Assembly: GCA_015066595.1 (NCBI GenBank)
Contig: SVNZ01000001.1
Coordinates: 62,001 to 126,000 of the forward strand
DNA from: Oscillospiraceae bacterium
Lineage (GTDB): Bacteria > Bacillota > Clostridia > Oscillospirales > Acutalibacteraceae
Direction of reading: 5' to 3'
DNA length: 64,000 bases
Positions 41,843-49,821 of this stretch are shown in pieces; the stretch's first letter is position 1; each line of letters begins with the position of its first letter. A model generated the notes under the pieces. That model was not told the origin of the DNA. It was given only the letters and a program-made list of their open reading frames with translations, and made no database searches. The position numbers and the translations under genes were made by a program.

Positions 41843-42207
41843 AGAAAGGATGAGTCCAATGAAATAGATGATTCCAAAGGCAAAAAGTCATTACTTAAAG
41901 TAAAAATGAAACTACCTTCTTTAAATCAAACAGTAGGTCAAAAACCGAAAGAATAACAAAATTTTTTATCAAAGAACTACTTTAAGTAAAGACAACGCCC
42001 AGGCGATGTTTAGTAATAAGTTATTCAACACAAAGTTATCTCAACTTATGAGAATTGAATTTAAGAGTGCATGTGAGAACTGAGTAAGAAAACATCGTCG
42101 ATTAAAAGAAAATCTAAGAAAGAGAGGTTAAAATGATGTTAGATAACAAGAATGACCAGAAATAACCCTTGACTAGAGTGCCGACTTAGTCAAGGGTTAT
42201 TTTTTTG
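41843..42207 (+). ncRNA. Candidate structured RNA of about 365 nt
   Basis: No gene of convincing size lies here, yet a promoter precedes and a strong terminator ends the segment. Two long-range pairings are visible: TTACTTAAAGTA (41891-41902) with TACTTTAAGTAA (41978-41989), 12 bp, and GGCGATGTTT (42002-42011) with AAACATCGTC (42090-42099), 10 bp with one wobble. A CTAC/GTAG pair lies within the first domain. Near the 3' end AGAGAGG and ATG (42133) open a possible 10-codon peptide. RNase P, tmRNA, 6S and SRP signatures were looked for and not seen. Two very short open frames with or without ribosome sites also occur, so a decayed gene or a peptide-coding RNA is the alternative. Confidence 0.45.
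42161..42207 (+). terminator. Terminator of the candidate structured RNA
   Basis: AATAACCCTTGACTA/TAGTCAAGGGTTATT 15-bp perfect stem, 11-nt loop, then a run of T. Confidence 0.93.
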
Positions 42208-42307
42208 CTTGTATCCAAAGTTTGTGTTTTTTAAATACTTGTCATAAATACTTGATTTATGTCGAATGAGGGGATATAATTACTTCAACTGATGTTTTAA
42301 GGATTTG

Positions 42308-43309
42308 ATGTTTGTGTTTAAAAGACTTGGTGCTTTTTTTATAATGATAATTGTTCTTTTAGGTATGTTGTGTGGTTGTGGTAAAAGCTCTGTACCGTTA
42401 CCTGAAGGATTTAAGCTTAACTCAAAAGAAATTACTATTTCTTCGATCAACGATACCGTTACATTGTATGACGGTCCTGTTATTTTCAGTGACGTTACTT
42501 GGAGCAGTGCCGATGATGCTGTTGCTACCTTTGAAAACGGTGTCGTTACAGCAAAAGGTTTTGGAAAGACCGAAGTTTACGCTGAATATTTTGGAGTAAA
42601 GCACACATGCTTAGTTGATTGTTCTACGCTCATATATACACCTGACATGCTGCCAAAAGATGCATCAAAAAACACAGGCTACGAAGGAGACGCAGTGCTC
42701 GCACCGCCTAAGAGCTTTGATGGACCATCTACTTTCTTTGACAATGCAGCATTCATCGGTGACTCGGTATCTTTAAAATTGTCATATTACGCTGAAGAGT
42801 CAGGAGAGCTCGGCGATGCGCTATTCTTAGTTTCCGGTAGCTATGGCGTCGGCAACGCTGTTGACGAGACTATGATGCTTGTTTATCAGGGCAAGGAAAT
42901 GTCACCACAAGATGCACTTGCAGCGAGTGGAGTGGATAAAGCCTTTGTCATGATGGGTATGAACGACCTGGGTAGATTTGGTGTTGATGGAACACTGGAA
43001 TACTGGGATACTTTTATTGATAACATTTATGAGAAAAATCCCGGTATTACAATTTGTATCCAATCAATGACTCCTGTATGGACCGGTGGAGAAACCGGCG
43101 ACCTTAACAACAAAACTATTGATGAGTATAATAAAAAGCTAAAAGAATTTGCTGCAAAGAAAGGTTGTTCATATATGGATATTGCGTCATATATGAAAGA
43201 CTCAAGCGGGGGATTGGCTACTGATTATTGCTCTGATAATTTTGTACATTTAACAGATGCCGGTGCACAGGCGTGGGTAAAAGTGCTCAAAGCCTATGTC
43301 GGACGCTGA
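42308..43309 (+). CDS. Lipoprotein with Big_2-like domain and SGNH/GDSL hydrolase domain
   Basis: Protein of 333 residues. The signal ends with a lipobox (LCGC) near residue 24, so it should be lipid-anchored outside. Residues about 35-100 resemble a Big_2 domain (WSSADDAVATFENGVVTAKGFGKTEVYAEY). From about 140 a SGNH hydrolase domain begins: block I AFIGDSVSL, block III MMGMNDLGRF, block V DNFVHLTDAG with Asp and His of the catalytic triad. Such enzymes deacylate or esterify glycans and lipids at the surface. The ATG at 42308 follows AAGGA. Two DUF4358 lipoproteins follow 20 and 38 nt apart, probably in one operon. Confidence 0.88.
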   Translation: MFVFKRLGAFFIMIIVLLGMLCGCGKSSVPLPEGFKLNSKEITISSINDTVTLYDGPVIFSDVTWSSADDAVATFENGVVTAKGFGKTEVYAEYFGVKHTCLVDCSTLIYTPDMLPKDASKNTGYEGDAVLAPPKSFDGPSTFFDNAAFIGDSVSLKLSYYAEESGELGDALFLVSGSYGVGNAVDETMMLVYQGKEMSPQDALAASGVDKAFVMMGMNDLGRFGVDGTLEYWDTFIDNIYEKNPGITICIQSMTPVWTGGETGDLNNKTIDEYNKKLKEFAAKKGCSYMDIASYMKDSSGGLATDYCSDNFVHLTDAGAQAWVKVLKAYVGR

Positions 43310-43329
43310 ATGAAAGTGAGTTTATGTAT

Positions 43330-43788
43330 ATGAAAAAATGTATCGTTTCTGTATTTTTGATTTTAATTTTGTTGTGTATGACAGCTTGTACTTCCAGCGA
43401 GAATGCGTATGTTGATATGCAACAAGTTTATGATAGCTTTGACTCATACTTGCCTGAGATGGTTATCCTTGATGAAAAAAGTATGCTCAATCAGTACGGT
43501 GTTGATATGAGCGTTTGCAATCAGGCGATTGTTGCTACTTGTGCTGACGGTTTACGTTCTGACGAAGTATGGCTTATCGAAGCAGTTGATGAGGAGTCTG
43601 CTGCTACTATTGCTGAGCTGGCTCAAGCAAGGGTCGACCGTGAAGGTGAAGAGACTAAAAACTACGCACCTGATCAGTACGCTGTGGTTGAAAAAGCACA
43701 GATCATTACAGATTCTAACAACGTAGTGCTTATTATTTCACCAGATGTCGATGCTCTGGCCGATCTTTATAATAGTAGTTTGAAATAA
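43330..43788 (+). CDS. DUF4358 lipoprotein
   Basis: About 152 residues. The signal MKKCIVSVFLILILLCMTACTSS ends at a lipobox cysteine (MTAC). The mature part is acidic with a DUF4358-like pattern: VDMQQVYDSFDSYLPEM, LNQYGVDMSVCNQAIV, WLIEAVDEESAATIAELAQARVDREGE, and VLIISPDVDALADLYNS. The function of DUF4358 is unknown. It is a tandem paralogue of the next gene. The ATG at 43330 is preferred over one 6 nt upstream because of spacing to the GTGAG ribosome site. Confidence 0.85.
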   Translation: MKKCIVSVFLILILLCMTACTSSENAYVDMQQVYDSFDSYLPEMVILDEKSMLNQYGVDMSVCNQAIVATCADGLRSDEVWLIEAVDEESAATIAELAQARVDREGEETKNYAPDQYAVVEKAQIITDSNNVVLIISPDVDALADLYNSSLK

Positions 43789-43827
43789 TCAAATTCTTAA
43801 TTTTTCAAGATAGGATAGGGAATGTAT

Positions 43828-44289
43828 ATGAGAAGATTAGTTGGTTTATTATGCGTTTTGTTATTAGCGTTTTCAGTAGTTGGTTGTTCTTCTTCTGCTG
43901 ATGTTGATTTAAACAAAGTTTTAGATGACATCAATGCACAGTTTGATGCACAGGATTTAAAAGTGCTCGAAGATGCTTCTGACCTCGAAAGATACTATAT
44001 GATTACAGAAGATATGGTTGAGCAGTTTGCTGTAGAATTTTCTACACAGAGTTCTGTTTTCACAGAAGTAGTTTTAGTAGAAGCTGTTGATGATGCTGCC
44101 GCTGCTGAGGTTGCAACATTACTCAACAATCACTACCAGTCCAGACTGAGCGAAGCTAAGAGCTACAACCCTGAATCTGTTGCTATGCTTGAAAGCTGCT
44201 CAGTTGAACAAAACGGAACTTATGTTTCTCTTATCATCGGTGATGACGCTACTCAGATGAAAGAGATTTATAATTCATATTTCGAATAA
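43828..44289 (+). CDS. DUF4358 lipoprotein, second paralogue
   Basis: About 153 residues. A lipoprotein signal (RRLVGLLCVLLLAFSVVGCSSS) is followed by the same layout as the preceding protein: LNKVLDDINAQF, EVVLVEAVDDAAAAEVATLLNNHYQSRLSEAKSY, NGTYVSLIIGDDATQMKEIYNS. Same family, low identity, so an old duplication. The ATG at 43828 has AGGGA 7 nt upstream. The operon ends at the hairpin that follows. Confidence 0.85.
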   Translation: MRRLVGLLCVLLLAFSVVGCSSSADVDLNKVLDDINAQFDAQDLKVLEDASDLERYYMITEDMVEQFAVEFSTQSSVFTEVVLVEAVDDAAAAEVATLLNNHYQSRLSEAKSYNPESVAMLESCSVEQNGTYVSLIIGDDATQMKEIYNSYFE

Positions 44290-44306
44290 TAAAATTTTCG
44301 TAAATT

Positions 44307-44339
44307 ACAGGTGTCACAGGTTGTGGCATCTGTTTTTTT
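44307..44339 (+). terminator. Terminator of the lipoprotein operon
   Basis: ACAGGTGTCAC/GTGGCATCTGT stem with wobble pairs and a 5-nt loop, then six T. Confidence 0.82.
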
Positions 44340-44380
44340 ATGTTACAATATGTCGAGAAAATTATTTTGAGGATGTACAT

Positions 44381-46612
44381 ATGTTTAATGAAAATTTACT
44401 CAGCGTCGAAGAAATAAAAAGCCAGTTCAGTAGAATGAACGACATGCAGCAAAAAGCCGTTTTCCATACAGAGGGTCCATTGCTTATTTTAGCGGGAGCT
44501 GGCTCAGGAAAAACAACTGTGCTTGTAAATCGTATTGCATACATATTGAAGATGGGCTTGTGTCAGCCATGGCAGATATTAGCGATTACTTTCACTAACA
44601 AAGCTGCGGGTGAGCTCAAAGATCGTATTTCTGCTGTAGTGGACTTTGGTGCACAGGATATCTGGGCATCAACCTTCCACTCTACTTGTGCACGTATATT
44701 GCGTCGATATGGTGACAGAATCGGATATTCAAGCCACTTCACTGTGTATGATACCGATGACTCACGTCGTCTTATGAAAGAGATCTTGAAAAAACTCGAC
44801 ATCAACGAAAAGATTTTATCTCATCGTACGGTTTTAGCAGAGATTTCAAAAGCAAAAGATAAGATGCAGTCACCGAAAGATCTCAAAAACGAGGATACAT
44901 ATAACAGTCGCTTGAATATGGTTGCTGATGCTTACGAGATGTATCAAGAGCGTCTGAAAACAAGTGATGCAATGGATTTTGATGATCTTTTGTGCAATAC
45001 GGTCAAGCTTTTTGAAGAATGTCCTGATGTGCTTGAGATGTATAGGCGACAGTTTAAATATATTATGGTTGATGAGTATCAGGATACTAACAAGGTTCAG
45101 TACAAGTTTGTCAGTATGCTTGCTGGCAAACACAACAATATTTGTGTTGTTGGTGACGATGATCAGAGTATCTACAAATTTCGTGGTGCAACTATTGAAA
45201 ATATTTTGTCTTTTGAAAACGAGTTCAAAGGTGCGACAGTCATTAGACTCGAACAAAACTATCGCAGTACCTCAACTATCCTTGATGCCGCTAACGAGGT
45301 TATAAAGAACAATACAGAGCGAAAAGGAAAAACTCTTTGGACGCAAAACGATACAGGCGAAAAGATTACCGTTCATACTGCGTCCAACGAGAGAGAAGAA
45401 GCACTTTATATCGCTAATACTATTTTGGACGGTGTCTCAAATGGCAGAAAATATTCTGATTACGCAGTGCTATATCGAATGAATGCACAGTCAAATGCCA
45501 TCGAGCATGCCCTTGCTAGGGCGGGTGTACCGCATAGAATTATTGGTGGTCATCGTTTCTATGACCGAGAAGAAATCAAGGATATGACTGCATATTTGCA
45601 GGTTATCAATAACCCTAACGATGATGTTCGTCTTCGACGTATTATCAACAAGCCAAAACGTGCAATAGGCGAAACCACTGTTTCAAAAGCTATGGACATT
45701 GCATCAGCTTTGGGCGAGAGCCTTTATTCTGTAGTAAAGCACGCAACAGACTATCCTGATTTGTCCCGCGCAGCATCAAAGCTTGTTGCTTTTTCTGATA
45801 TGATCGACGGACTCATCGAAGCATACAACAGCGGTGATTATTCTTTAGCAGAATTATACGAGATTGTGTTAGAACATACTGACTATCGTCAATATCTCAA
45901 AGCAGAAAAAGAAGATTACGAGACTCGTATTGAAAATATCGAAGAGTTAAAGTCCAATATAATAAATTTTGAAGATGACTACGCAGAAGAAGCGAGTCTT
46001 TCTAATTTCTTAGAAGAAATTTCTCTGCAGACAGATATCGATAACTATGATCCTGAAGCGGACTGTGCTGTTATGATGACTTTGCATAGCGCAAAAGGAC
46101 TCGAGTTTCCTGTTGTGTTCATTCCTGGTATGGAAGAGGGCTTGTTCCCATCTATGGCGACTATTATGAACCCATCCGAGCTATCAGAGGAACGTCGACT
46201 TGCATATGTCGGTATAACCCGTGCAAAGGAAAAACTCTATATTGTAAAAACAAGAGAACGTATGCTTTTTGGTTCTACATCTCATAGCAGAGAGTCTCGT
46301 TTTGCTACAGAAATTCCTGCAAAACTTGTTGAAAAAACCGGCAACGAAAGAACTTATGCTAATCCATATTCTTCACAGCCTTCTACACAAAAACTCAACT
46401 TTGATCCGTTTGCTAAGAAACCTGCTCAAAAAGAAGCAAATTCTTCACAGAAATTCTCTGTCGGAGATATGGTTCTTCACAAGGTTTTTGGAAAAGGTAT
46501 GATTACTTCAGCTGAGCCTATGGGCAACGATACAATGCTCGAAGTAGCCTTTGACAAAGTCGGCACTAAGGTACTTATGGCTAATTTCTGCAAGATGGAA
46601 AAGATAAACTAA
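44381..46612 (+). CDS. pcrA: ATP-dependent DNA helicase PcrA (UvrD family)
   Basis: About 743 residues of superfamily 1A: Q-motif MNDMQQKAV, Walker A LAGAGSGKTTVLVNRIAYI, motif Ia TFTNKAAGELKDR, Walker B MVDEYQDTN, motif III VVGDDDQSIYKFRGA, motif IV LEQNYRSTSTI, motif V MMTLHSAKGLEFPVVFIPGMEEGLFP, motif VI EERRLAYVGITRAKEKLYI. The C-terminal Tudor-like fold (FSVGDMVLHKVFGKGMI...VLMANFCKMEKI) binds RNA polymerase in PcrA. It acts in nucleotide-excision repair, removal of RecA and stalled polymerase. The ATG at 44381 follows TTGAGGATG; upstream in-frame codons lie in the terminator and are not conserved. Confidence 0.97.
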   Translation: MFNENLLSVEEIKSQFSRMNDMQQKAVFHTEGPLLILAGAGSGKTTVLVNRIAYILKMGLCQPWQILAITFTNKAAGELKDRISAVVDFGAQDIWASTFHSTCARILRRYGDRIGYSSHFTVYDTDDSRRLMKEILKKLDINEKILSHRTVLAEISKAKDKMQSPKDLKNEDTYNSRLNMVADAYEMYQERLKTSDAMDFDDLLCNTVKLFEECPDVLEMYRRQFKYIMVDEYQDTNKVQYKFVSMLAGKHNNICVVGDDDQSIYKFRGATIENILSFENEFKGATVIRLEQNYRSTSTILDAANEVIKNNTERKGKTLWTQNDTGEKITVHTASNEREEALYIANTILDGVSNGRKYSDYAVLYRMNAQSNAIEHALARAGVPHRIIGGHRFYDREEIKDMTAYLQVINNPNDDVRLRRIINKPKRAIGETTVSKAMDIASALGESLYSVVKHATDYPDLSRAASKLVAFSDMIDGLIEAYNSGDYSLAELYEIVLEHTDYRQYLKAEKEDYETRIENIEELKSNIINFEDDYAEEASLSNFLEEISLQTDIDNYDPEADCAVMMTLHSAKGLEFPVVFIPGMEEGLFPSMATIMNPSELSEERRLAYVGITRAKEKLYIVKTRERMLFGSTSHSRESRFATEIPAKLVEKTGNERTYANPYSSQPSTQKLNFDPFAKKPAQKEANSSQKFSVGDMVLHKVFGKGMITSAEPMGNDTMLEVAFDKVGTKVLMANFCKMEKIN

Positions 46613-46626
46613 ATCACAAATATTAG

Positions 46627-46706
46627 AAACCTCCATAATATGTAGTGATGCAAGTGCGTAACTGTATGGCACGCAAAGCATACTAGAGAATTTATTATGG
46701 AGGTTT
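46627..46706 (+). promoter_or_regulatory. Nested hairpin masking the ribosome site of the Cys-rich gene
   Basis: AAACCTCCATAATA (46627-46640) pairs perfectly over 14 bp with TATTATGGAGGTTT (46693-46706), burying GGAGG at 46699-46703. Inside lies TAGT-ATGC/GCAT-ACTA (one bulged G) and an inner TGCGT/ACGCA stem with an 11-nt loop. All pairs are nested, which suggests a folded 5' leader that represses translation until it is opened by a ligand, protein, antisense RNA or temperature. Confidence 0.75.
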
Positions 46707-46710
46707 ATTT

Positions 46711-47559
46711 ATGGCTGAAACTTTTGATGCCTCAAGAAGAAATCCCGGCGATTGTTCTACAAATTCAACCCCAGAGCCTGTCTGTATAGATGCTCAGCGT
46801 GTCTATGACAGTTGCTCAGATAAAGACTGTCTTACAGATCTTAGAGTCTACTTTACTGACTACAACCAAGAGCTTATTGACAATGCAGTGAATGTGCGCA
46901 TCAAAGACGCTGATGTTATCACTGTATATGTTGATATTGAGCCTGTACCTTTCCACCGTGGCTTTTATTCAATCGATATGACACTGTTCTTTAATATTTG
47001 TCTTGACGTGTTCATGTCACCGGGCGCATCGCCTCAAACAATAACAGGTATGTCAGTTTATACTAAAAAAGCTATTCTTTACGGTAGCGAGGGTAGCGTG
47101 CGAGTTTTCTCAAGCGAGCTTTCTTGTGATGATTTTGATACTCAAAAACCGGCTACTAAGAACTTGCCTACCGCAACAGTACAGGTAGCAAGACCGATTG
47201 CCCTTTCTGCAAAGCTCAAGCACAACTGCTGTGCGTGCCCTGTTCCGTGCAAAGTGCCTCGTTGTGTTTGTGATTGCGTTGGCGGAGATCTGACTTGTAC
47301 CGGATCAAACAGCGTGTTTGCTACGATTGGTCTTTTTTCTATTGTTCAGCTAAAACGCACTGTGCAGATGCTTGTTGAATCTTACGAGTATTCAATTCCG
47401 GAAAAGTCTTGTGTTACATCTTCTGACAATCCTTGCGAAATGTTCTCGCGACTTGATTTTCCTACCAACGAGTTTTTCCCTCCTAATGTAGGAGAATTAA
47501 CCGGCGACGAAACACCATCGTGCCCATGTAATACTTGTGCTAGCGTAGACGATGACTAA
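46711..47559 (+). CDS. Cys-rich protein of unknown function
   Basis: Protein of 282 residues with about 22 cysteines, no signal peptide and no membrane segment. An N-terminal part (about 25-175) begins VCIDAQRVYDSCSDKDCLTDLRVYF and reads like a beta-rich domain; it is followed by a cysteine cluster HNCCACPVPCKVPRCVCDC at about 170-188, and a C-terminal tail ending CPCNTCASVDDD. The layout recalls spore-coat or metal-binding proteins, and I have the impression that Clostridia have relatives, but I cannot name a family. The ribosome site is masked by a strong nested hairpin. Its own terminator-like hairpin follows. Function unknown. Confidence 0.75.
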   Translation: MAETFDASRRNPGDCSTNSTPEPVCIDAQRVYDSCSDKDCLTDLRVYFTDYNQELIDNAVNVRIKDADVITVYVDIEPVPFHRGFYSIDMTLFFNICLDVFMSPGASPQTITGMSVYTKKAILYGSEGSVRVFSSELSCDDFDTQKPATKNLPTATVQVARPIALSAKLKHNCCACPVPCKVPRCVCDCVGGDLTCTGSNSVFATIGLFSIVQLKRTVQMLVESYEYSIPEKSCVTSSDNPCEMFSRLDFPTNEFFPPNVGELTGDETPSCPCNTCASVDDD

Positions 47560-47565
47560 ATAACA

Positions 47566-47595
47566 TAAAAAAGCGGCGACAGTTTTGTCGCCGCT
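47566..47595 (-). terminator. Terminator between the Cys-rich and HAD genes
   Basis: AGCGGCGACA/TGTCGCCGCT 10-bp stem with a 4-nt loop; six T on the minus strand. On the plus strand it may also end the Cys-rich transcript, with a weaker U-run. Confidence 0.88.
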
Positions 47596-47599
47596 AAAA

Positions 47600-48181
47600 T
47601 TATATTCGTGGTTTAATATGTGTGTTATAATTCCAATTTAGAATTTTATTGCCATCTACTATGAAAGCTTTTTTTGATATGTTTGCCAGTGGCTCATCAC
47701 TGTAGTGATCTGAGTAGAACTCTTCGATTTCACTATTTGGATATTTTTCGTAAAACCTGCTCACCTTTTCTTTATAGTAGCAGTTTTCTCCGTTATACTT
47801 TCCTGTGAATTTATCTACTTTTGATGCGATAACATCAAAGCCTAATTTTTCACCGATAGGGTCGAGCAAAAACTGAGGAGAAGCTGAAATAATAACATCG
47901 TCAATACGCTTTTGTTTGAGATACCAGTCTTTGATATTGCTTTTATGTTTATCCCAGAAATCAGCCAAATCCTTATCTATATCACAAAATGTAAGGAACC
48001 TATACATCGTTTCTTTGAATTGAGTTTTTGTACCTATCTTGAATACATAAAACTTCAAAAAAGCAAAAAGTAATGATGGGCATCTTGTAGCTATTTTTTT
48101 GTGCCTTTTTAAGCAAAAAAGGTAAAAATCCACTGTTGAGTCACCATCGTATATGGTGTTGTCAAAATCATATACGTTCAT
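47600..48181 (-). CDS. HAD-superfamily phosphatase (HAD-IB type)
   Basis: About 193 residues with motif I NVYDFDNTIYDGDS (nucleophile and general acid aspartates), motif II VIISASPQF, a lysine at about 130, and motif III YSDHYSDEPLA. The helical cap between 20 and 95 fits the HAD-IB (phosphoserine phosphatase-like) class; substrate unknown. The ATG at 48181 has GGGAAG upstream. It is monocistronic and divergent from the DUF5685 gene. There is no lipid-synthesis partner nearby to suggest a phosphatidyl-glycerophosphatase. Confidence 0.88.
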   Translation of the reverse strand: MNVYDFDNTIYDGDSTVDFYLFCLKRHKKIATRCPSLLFAFLKFYVFKIGTKTQFKETMYRFLTFCDIDKDLADFWDKHKSNIKDWYLKQKRIDDVIISASPQFLLDPIGEKLGFDVIASKVDKFTGKYNGENCYYKEKVSRFYEKYPNSEIEEFYSDHYSDEPLANISKKAFIVDGNKILNWNYNTHIKPRI

Positions 48182-48330
48182 ACAAACTTCCCTTATTATC
48201 AATTTATTTGATTATACTGTGTTATACTCAAAATTACAACTTAAAATATCATAAAATTCATATTTTGTTAAATTATATTATTTTGCTATGTGGTATTATG
48301 ATAACAGTATAGTTATAAGGGGAGTTGTAG

Positions 48331-49182
48331 GTGTTTGGATTTGTCAACGTAGATAGTAGCGAAATGCTAGGTAAGGATTTCGATACTTACAAAGCTATAT
48401 ATTGTAGTCTTTGTAAACAGCTTGGCAAAGAGTACACTTTTTTGGCTCGCTTTATACTCAACTACGATTGTACATTTTATGCTGTGGTTGCACTGTCTTT
48501 GTCACAAGATTGCCCCGGCTTTTGTAAAGGTCGTTGTAAGTTCAATCCTTTAAAAAGATGCAACTACCTAAAAAAAGGCGAAAAAGAATTGTCCACTGCT
48601 GCAGCTTTGAGTATAATAACATCGTATTACAAAATCATCGATAATATTGCTGATGGGAACTTTTTCGAAAAAATCATCTGTCATATTTTAAAGCCACTTT
48701 TTTCACACTGGCATAAAAAGGCAATGAAAAAATATCCCCATATCGAAAAAGCTGTCAGTGAAATGTCTAGAAGTCAGTTTGAAGTAGAAAAAGACAGCAG
48801 CTGTTCTGTAGATAAAGCTGCTGAGCCGACAGCTAAAATGCTCTCGAGTGTTATGTCTGATTTAGCCTTCGATGATATACAAAAACGCATTTACGAGACT
48901 TTTGGTTATTTCCTTGGAAAATGGATATATCTTATTGATGCAGCAAATGACTATGATGATGATTTAAAAAAAGGTGATTTCAATCCTTATGTTATTTCTT
49001 ACGGAAATGATAAGAGTAGCCATATTCACGATATTAACGAATCGCTTAACCACTGCTTGAGCCAGACTTTGTCGGCTTATAACTTGATTAAAACGAAGCG
49101 ATTTGGTAGAATTATAGAAAATGTACTTATTCACTCTTTGCCGAAAAAGCAAAGAAATGTTTTGTATAATGATGAAGAATAA
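48331..49182 (+). CDS. DUF5685 family protein
   Basis: Protein of 283 residues starting at GTG 48331, behind GGGGAG. The N-terminal part FGFVNVDSSEMLGKDFDTYKAIYCSLCKQLGKEYTFLARFILNYDCTFYA and the cysteine cluster CPGFCKGRCKFNPLKRCNYL (about 70-90) match DUF5685; the rest is helical with YLIDAANDYDDDLKKGDFNPY, resembling an Asp-rich isoprenoid-synthase-like motif. Function unknown; metal or polyprenyl substrate binding is possible. It precedes a DnaJ protein by 18 nt and a membrane protein by 12 nt more, a conserved-looking cassette. Confidence 0.72.
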   Translation: MFGFVNVDSSEMLGKDFDTYKAIYCSLCKQLGKEYTFLARFILNYDCTFYAVVALSLSQDCPGFCKGRCKFNPLKRCNYLKKGEKELSTAAALSIITSYYKIIDNIADGNFFEKIICHILKPLFSHWHKKAMKKYPHIEKAVSEMSRSQFEVEKDSSCSVDKAAEPTAKMLSSVMSDLAFDDIQKRIYETFGYFLGKWIYLIDAANDYDDDLKKGDFNPYVISYGNDKSSHIHDINESLNHCLSQTLSAYNLIKTKRFGRIIENVLIHSLPKKQRNVLYNDEE

Positions 49183-49200
49183 TAAAAACGGAGTTTATTT

Positions 49201-49809
49201 ATGAATCCATATCAGGTATTAGGCGTTAGCGAATCCGCTACAGATGCTGAAATTAAAAATGCATATAGAGAGCTAGCTAAAAAGTATCATCCCGACAATT
49301 ATGCAGATAGCCCACTGGCAGATGTAGCTGAACAGAAGATGAAAGAAGTCAACGAAGCTTATGATACTATCTGTGATATGCGTAGGAGTAAAAACACTTA
49401 TTCAAATAACAGCTATTCAGGCACTTATCAAGGCTCATCATATACTCACACTAACTTTCCTGATGTCAGACGTCTTATTAAAGAAGGTCGACTTGATGAC
49501 GCTATGCAGATATTAAACGGTGTTGCATCACATTCCAGAAATGCCGAATGGTATTTTCTTATGGGTATGATTTTTTCACGCAAGGGCTGGACAGAGCAAG
49601 CGTATTCGTATTTTCAGACAGCATGTCGTATGGAACCTTCAAATCCAGAATTTATGTCAGCACTTAACAATATGAACGCACGTCGTAGCTATAACCCTTC
49701 TGGGTATAATACGGTTAATCCTGCGGGCTGTTCTATGTGTGATATTTGTACCGGACTTATGTGTGCAGATTGTTGTTGTGATTGTTTGGGTGGCAGAGGT
49801 TGTTGTTAA
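49201..49809 (+). CDS. DnaJ-domain/TPR protein with Cys-rich tail
   Basis: Protein of 202 residues. The J domain (1-65) has NPYQVLGVSESATDAEIKNAYRELAKKYHPDNYAD with the HPD motif that stimulates Hsp70. A Ser/Tyr-rich linker and a TPR-like helical part (about 92-160) follow. The C-terminus is Cys-rich (CSMCDICTGLMCADCCCDCLGGRGCC). It is not a classical DnaJ, which lacks such an ending; likely a co-chaperone devoted to the neighbours. It is translationally linked between the DUF5685 gene and the membrane gene. Confidence 0.85.
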   Translation: MNPYQVLGVSESATDAEIKNAYRELAKKYHPDNYADSPLADVAEQKMKEVNEAYDTICDMRRSKNTYSNNSYSGTYQGSSYTHTNFPDVRRLIKEGRLDDAMQILNGVASHSRNAEWYFLMGMIFSRKGWTEQAYSYFQTACRMEPSNPEFMSALNNMNARRSYNPSGYNTVNPAGCSMCDICTGLMCADCCCDCLGGRGCC

Positions 49810-49821
49810 TTAGGTTTAGTT

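Noticed and set aside
41801..41956. 51-codon open frame within the candidate RNA
   Set aside because: Starts at TTG before the predicted transcript start and lacks a ribosome site; the first in-frame ATG comes late. Kept only as an alternative explanation.
41843..42207. RNase P, tmRNA, 6S or SRP RNA
   Set aside because: None of their conserved core sequences or tag-coding features could be found.
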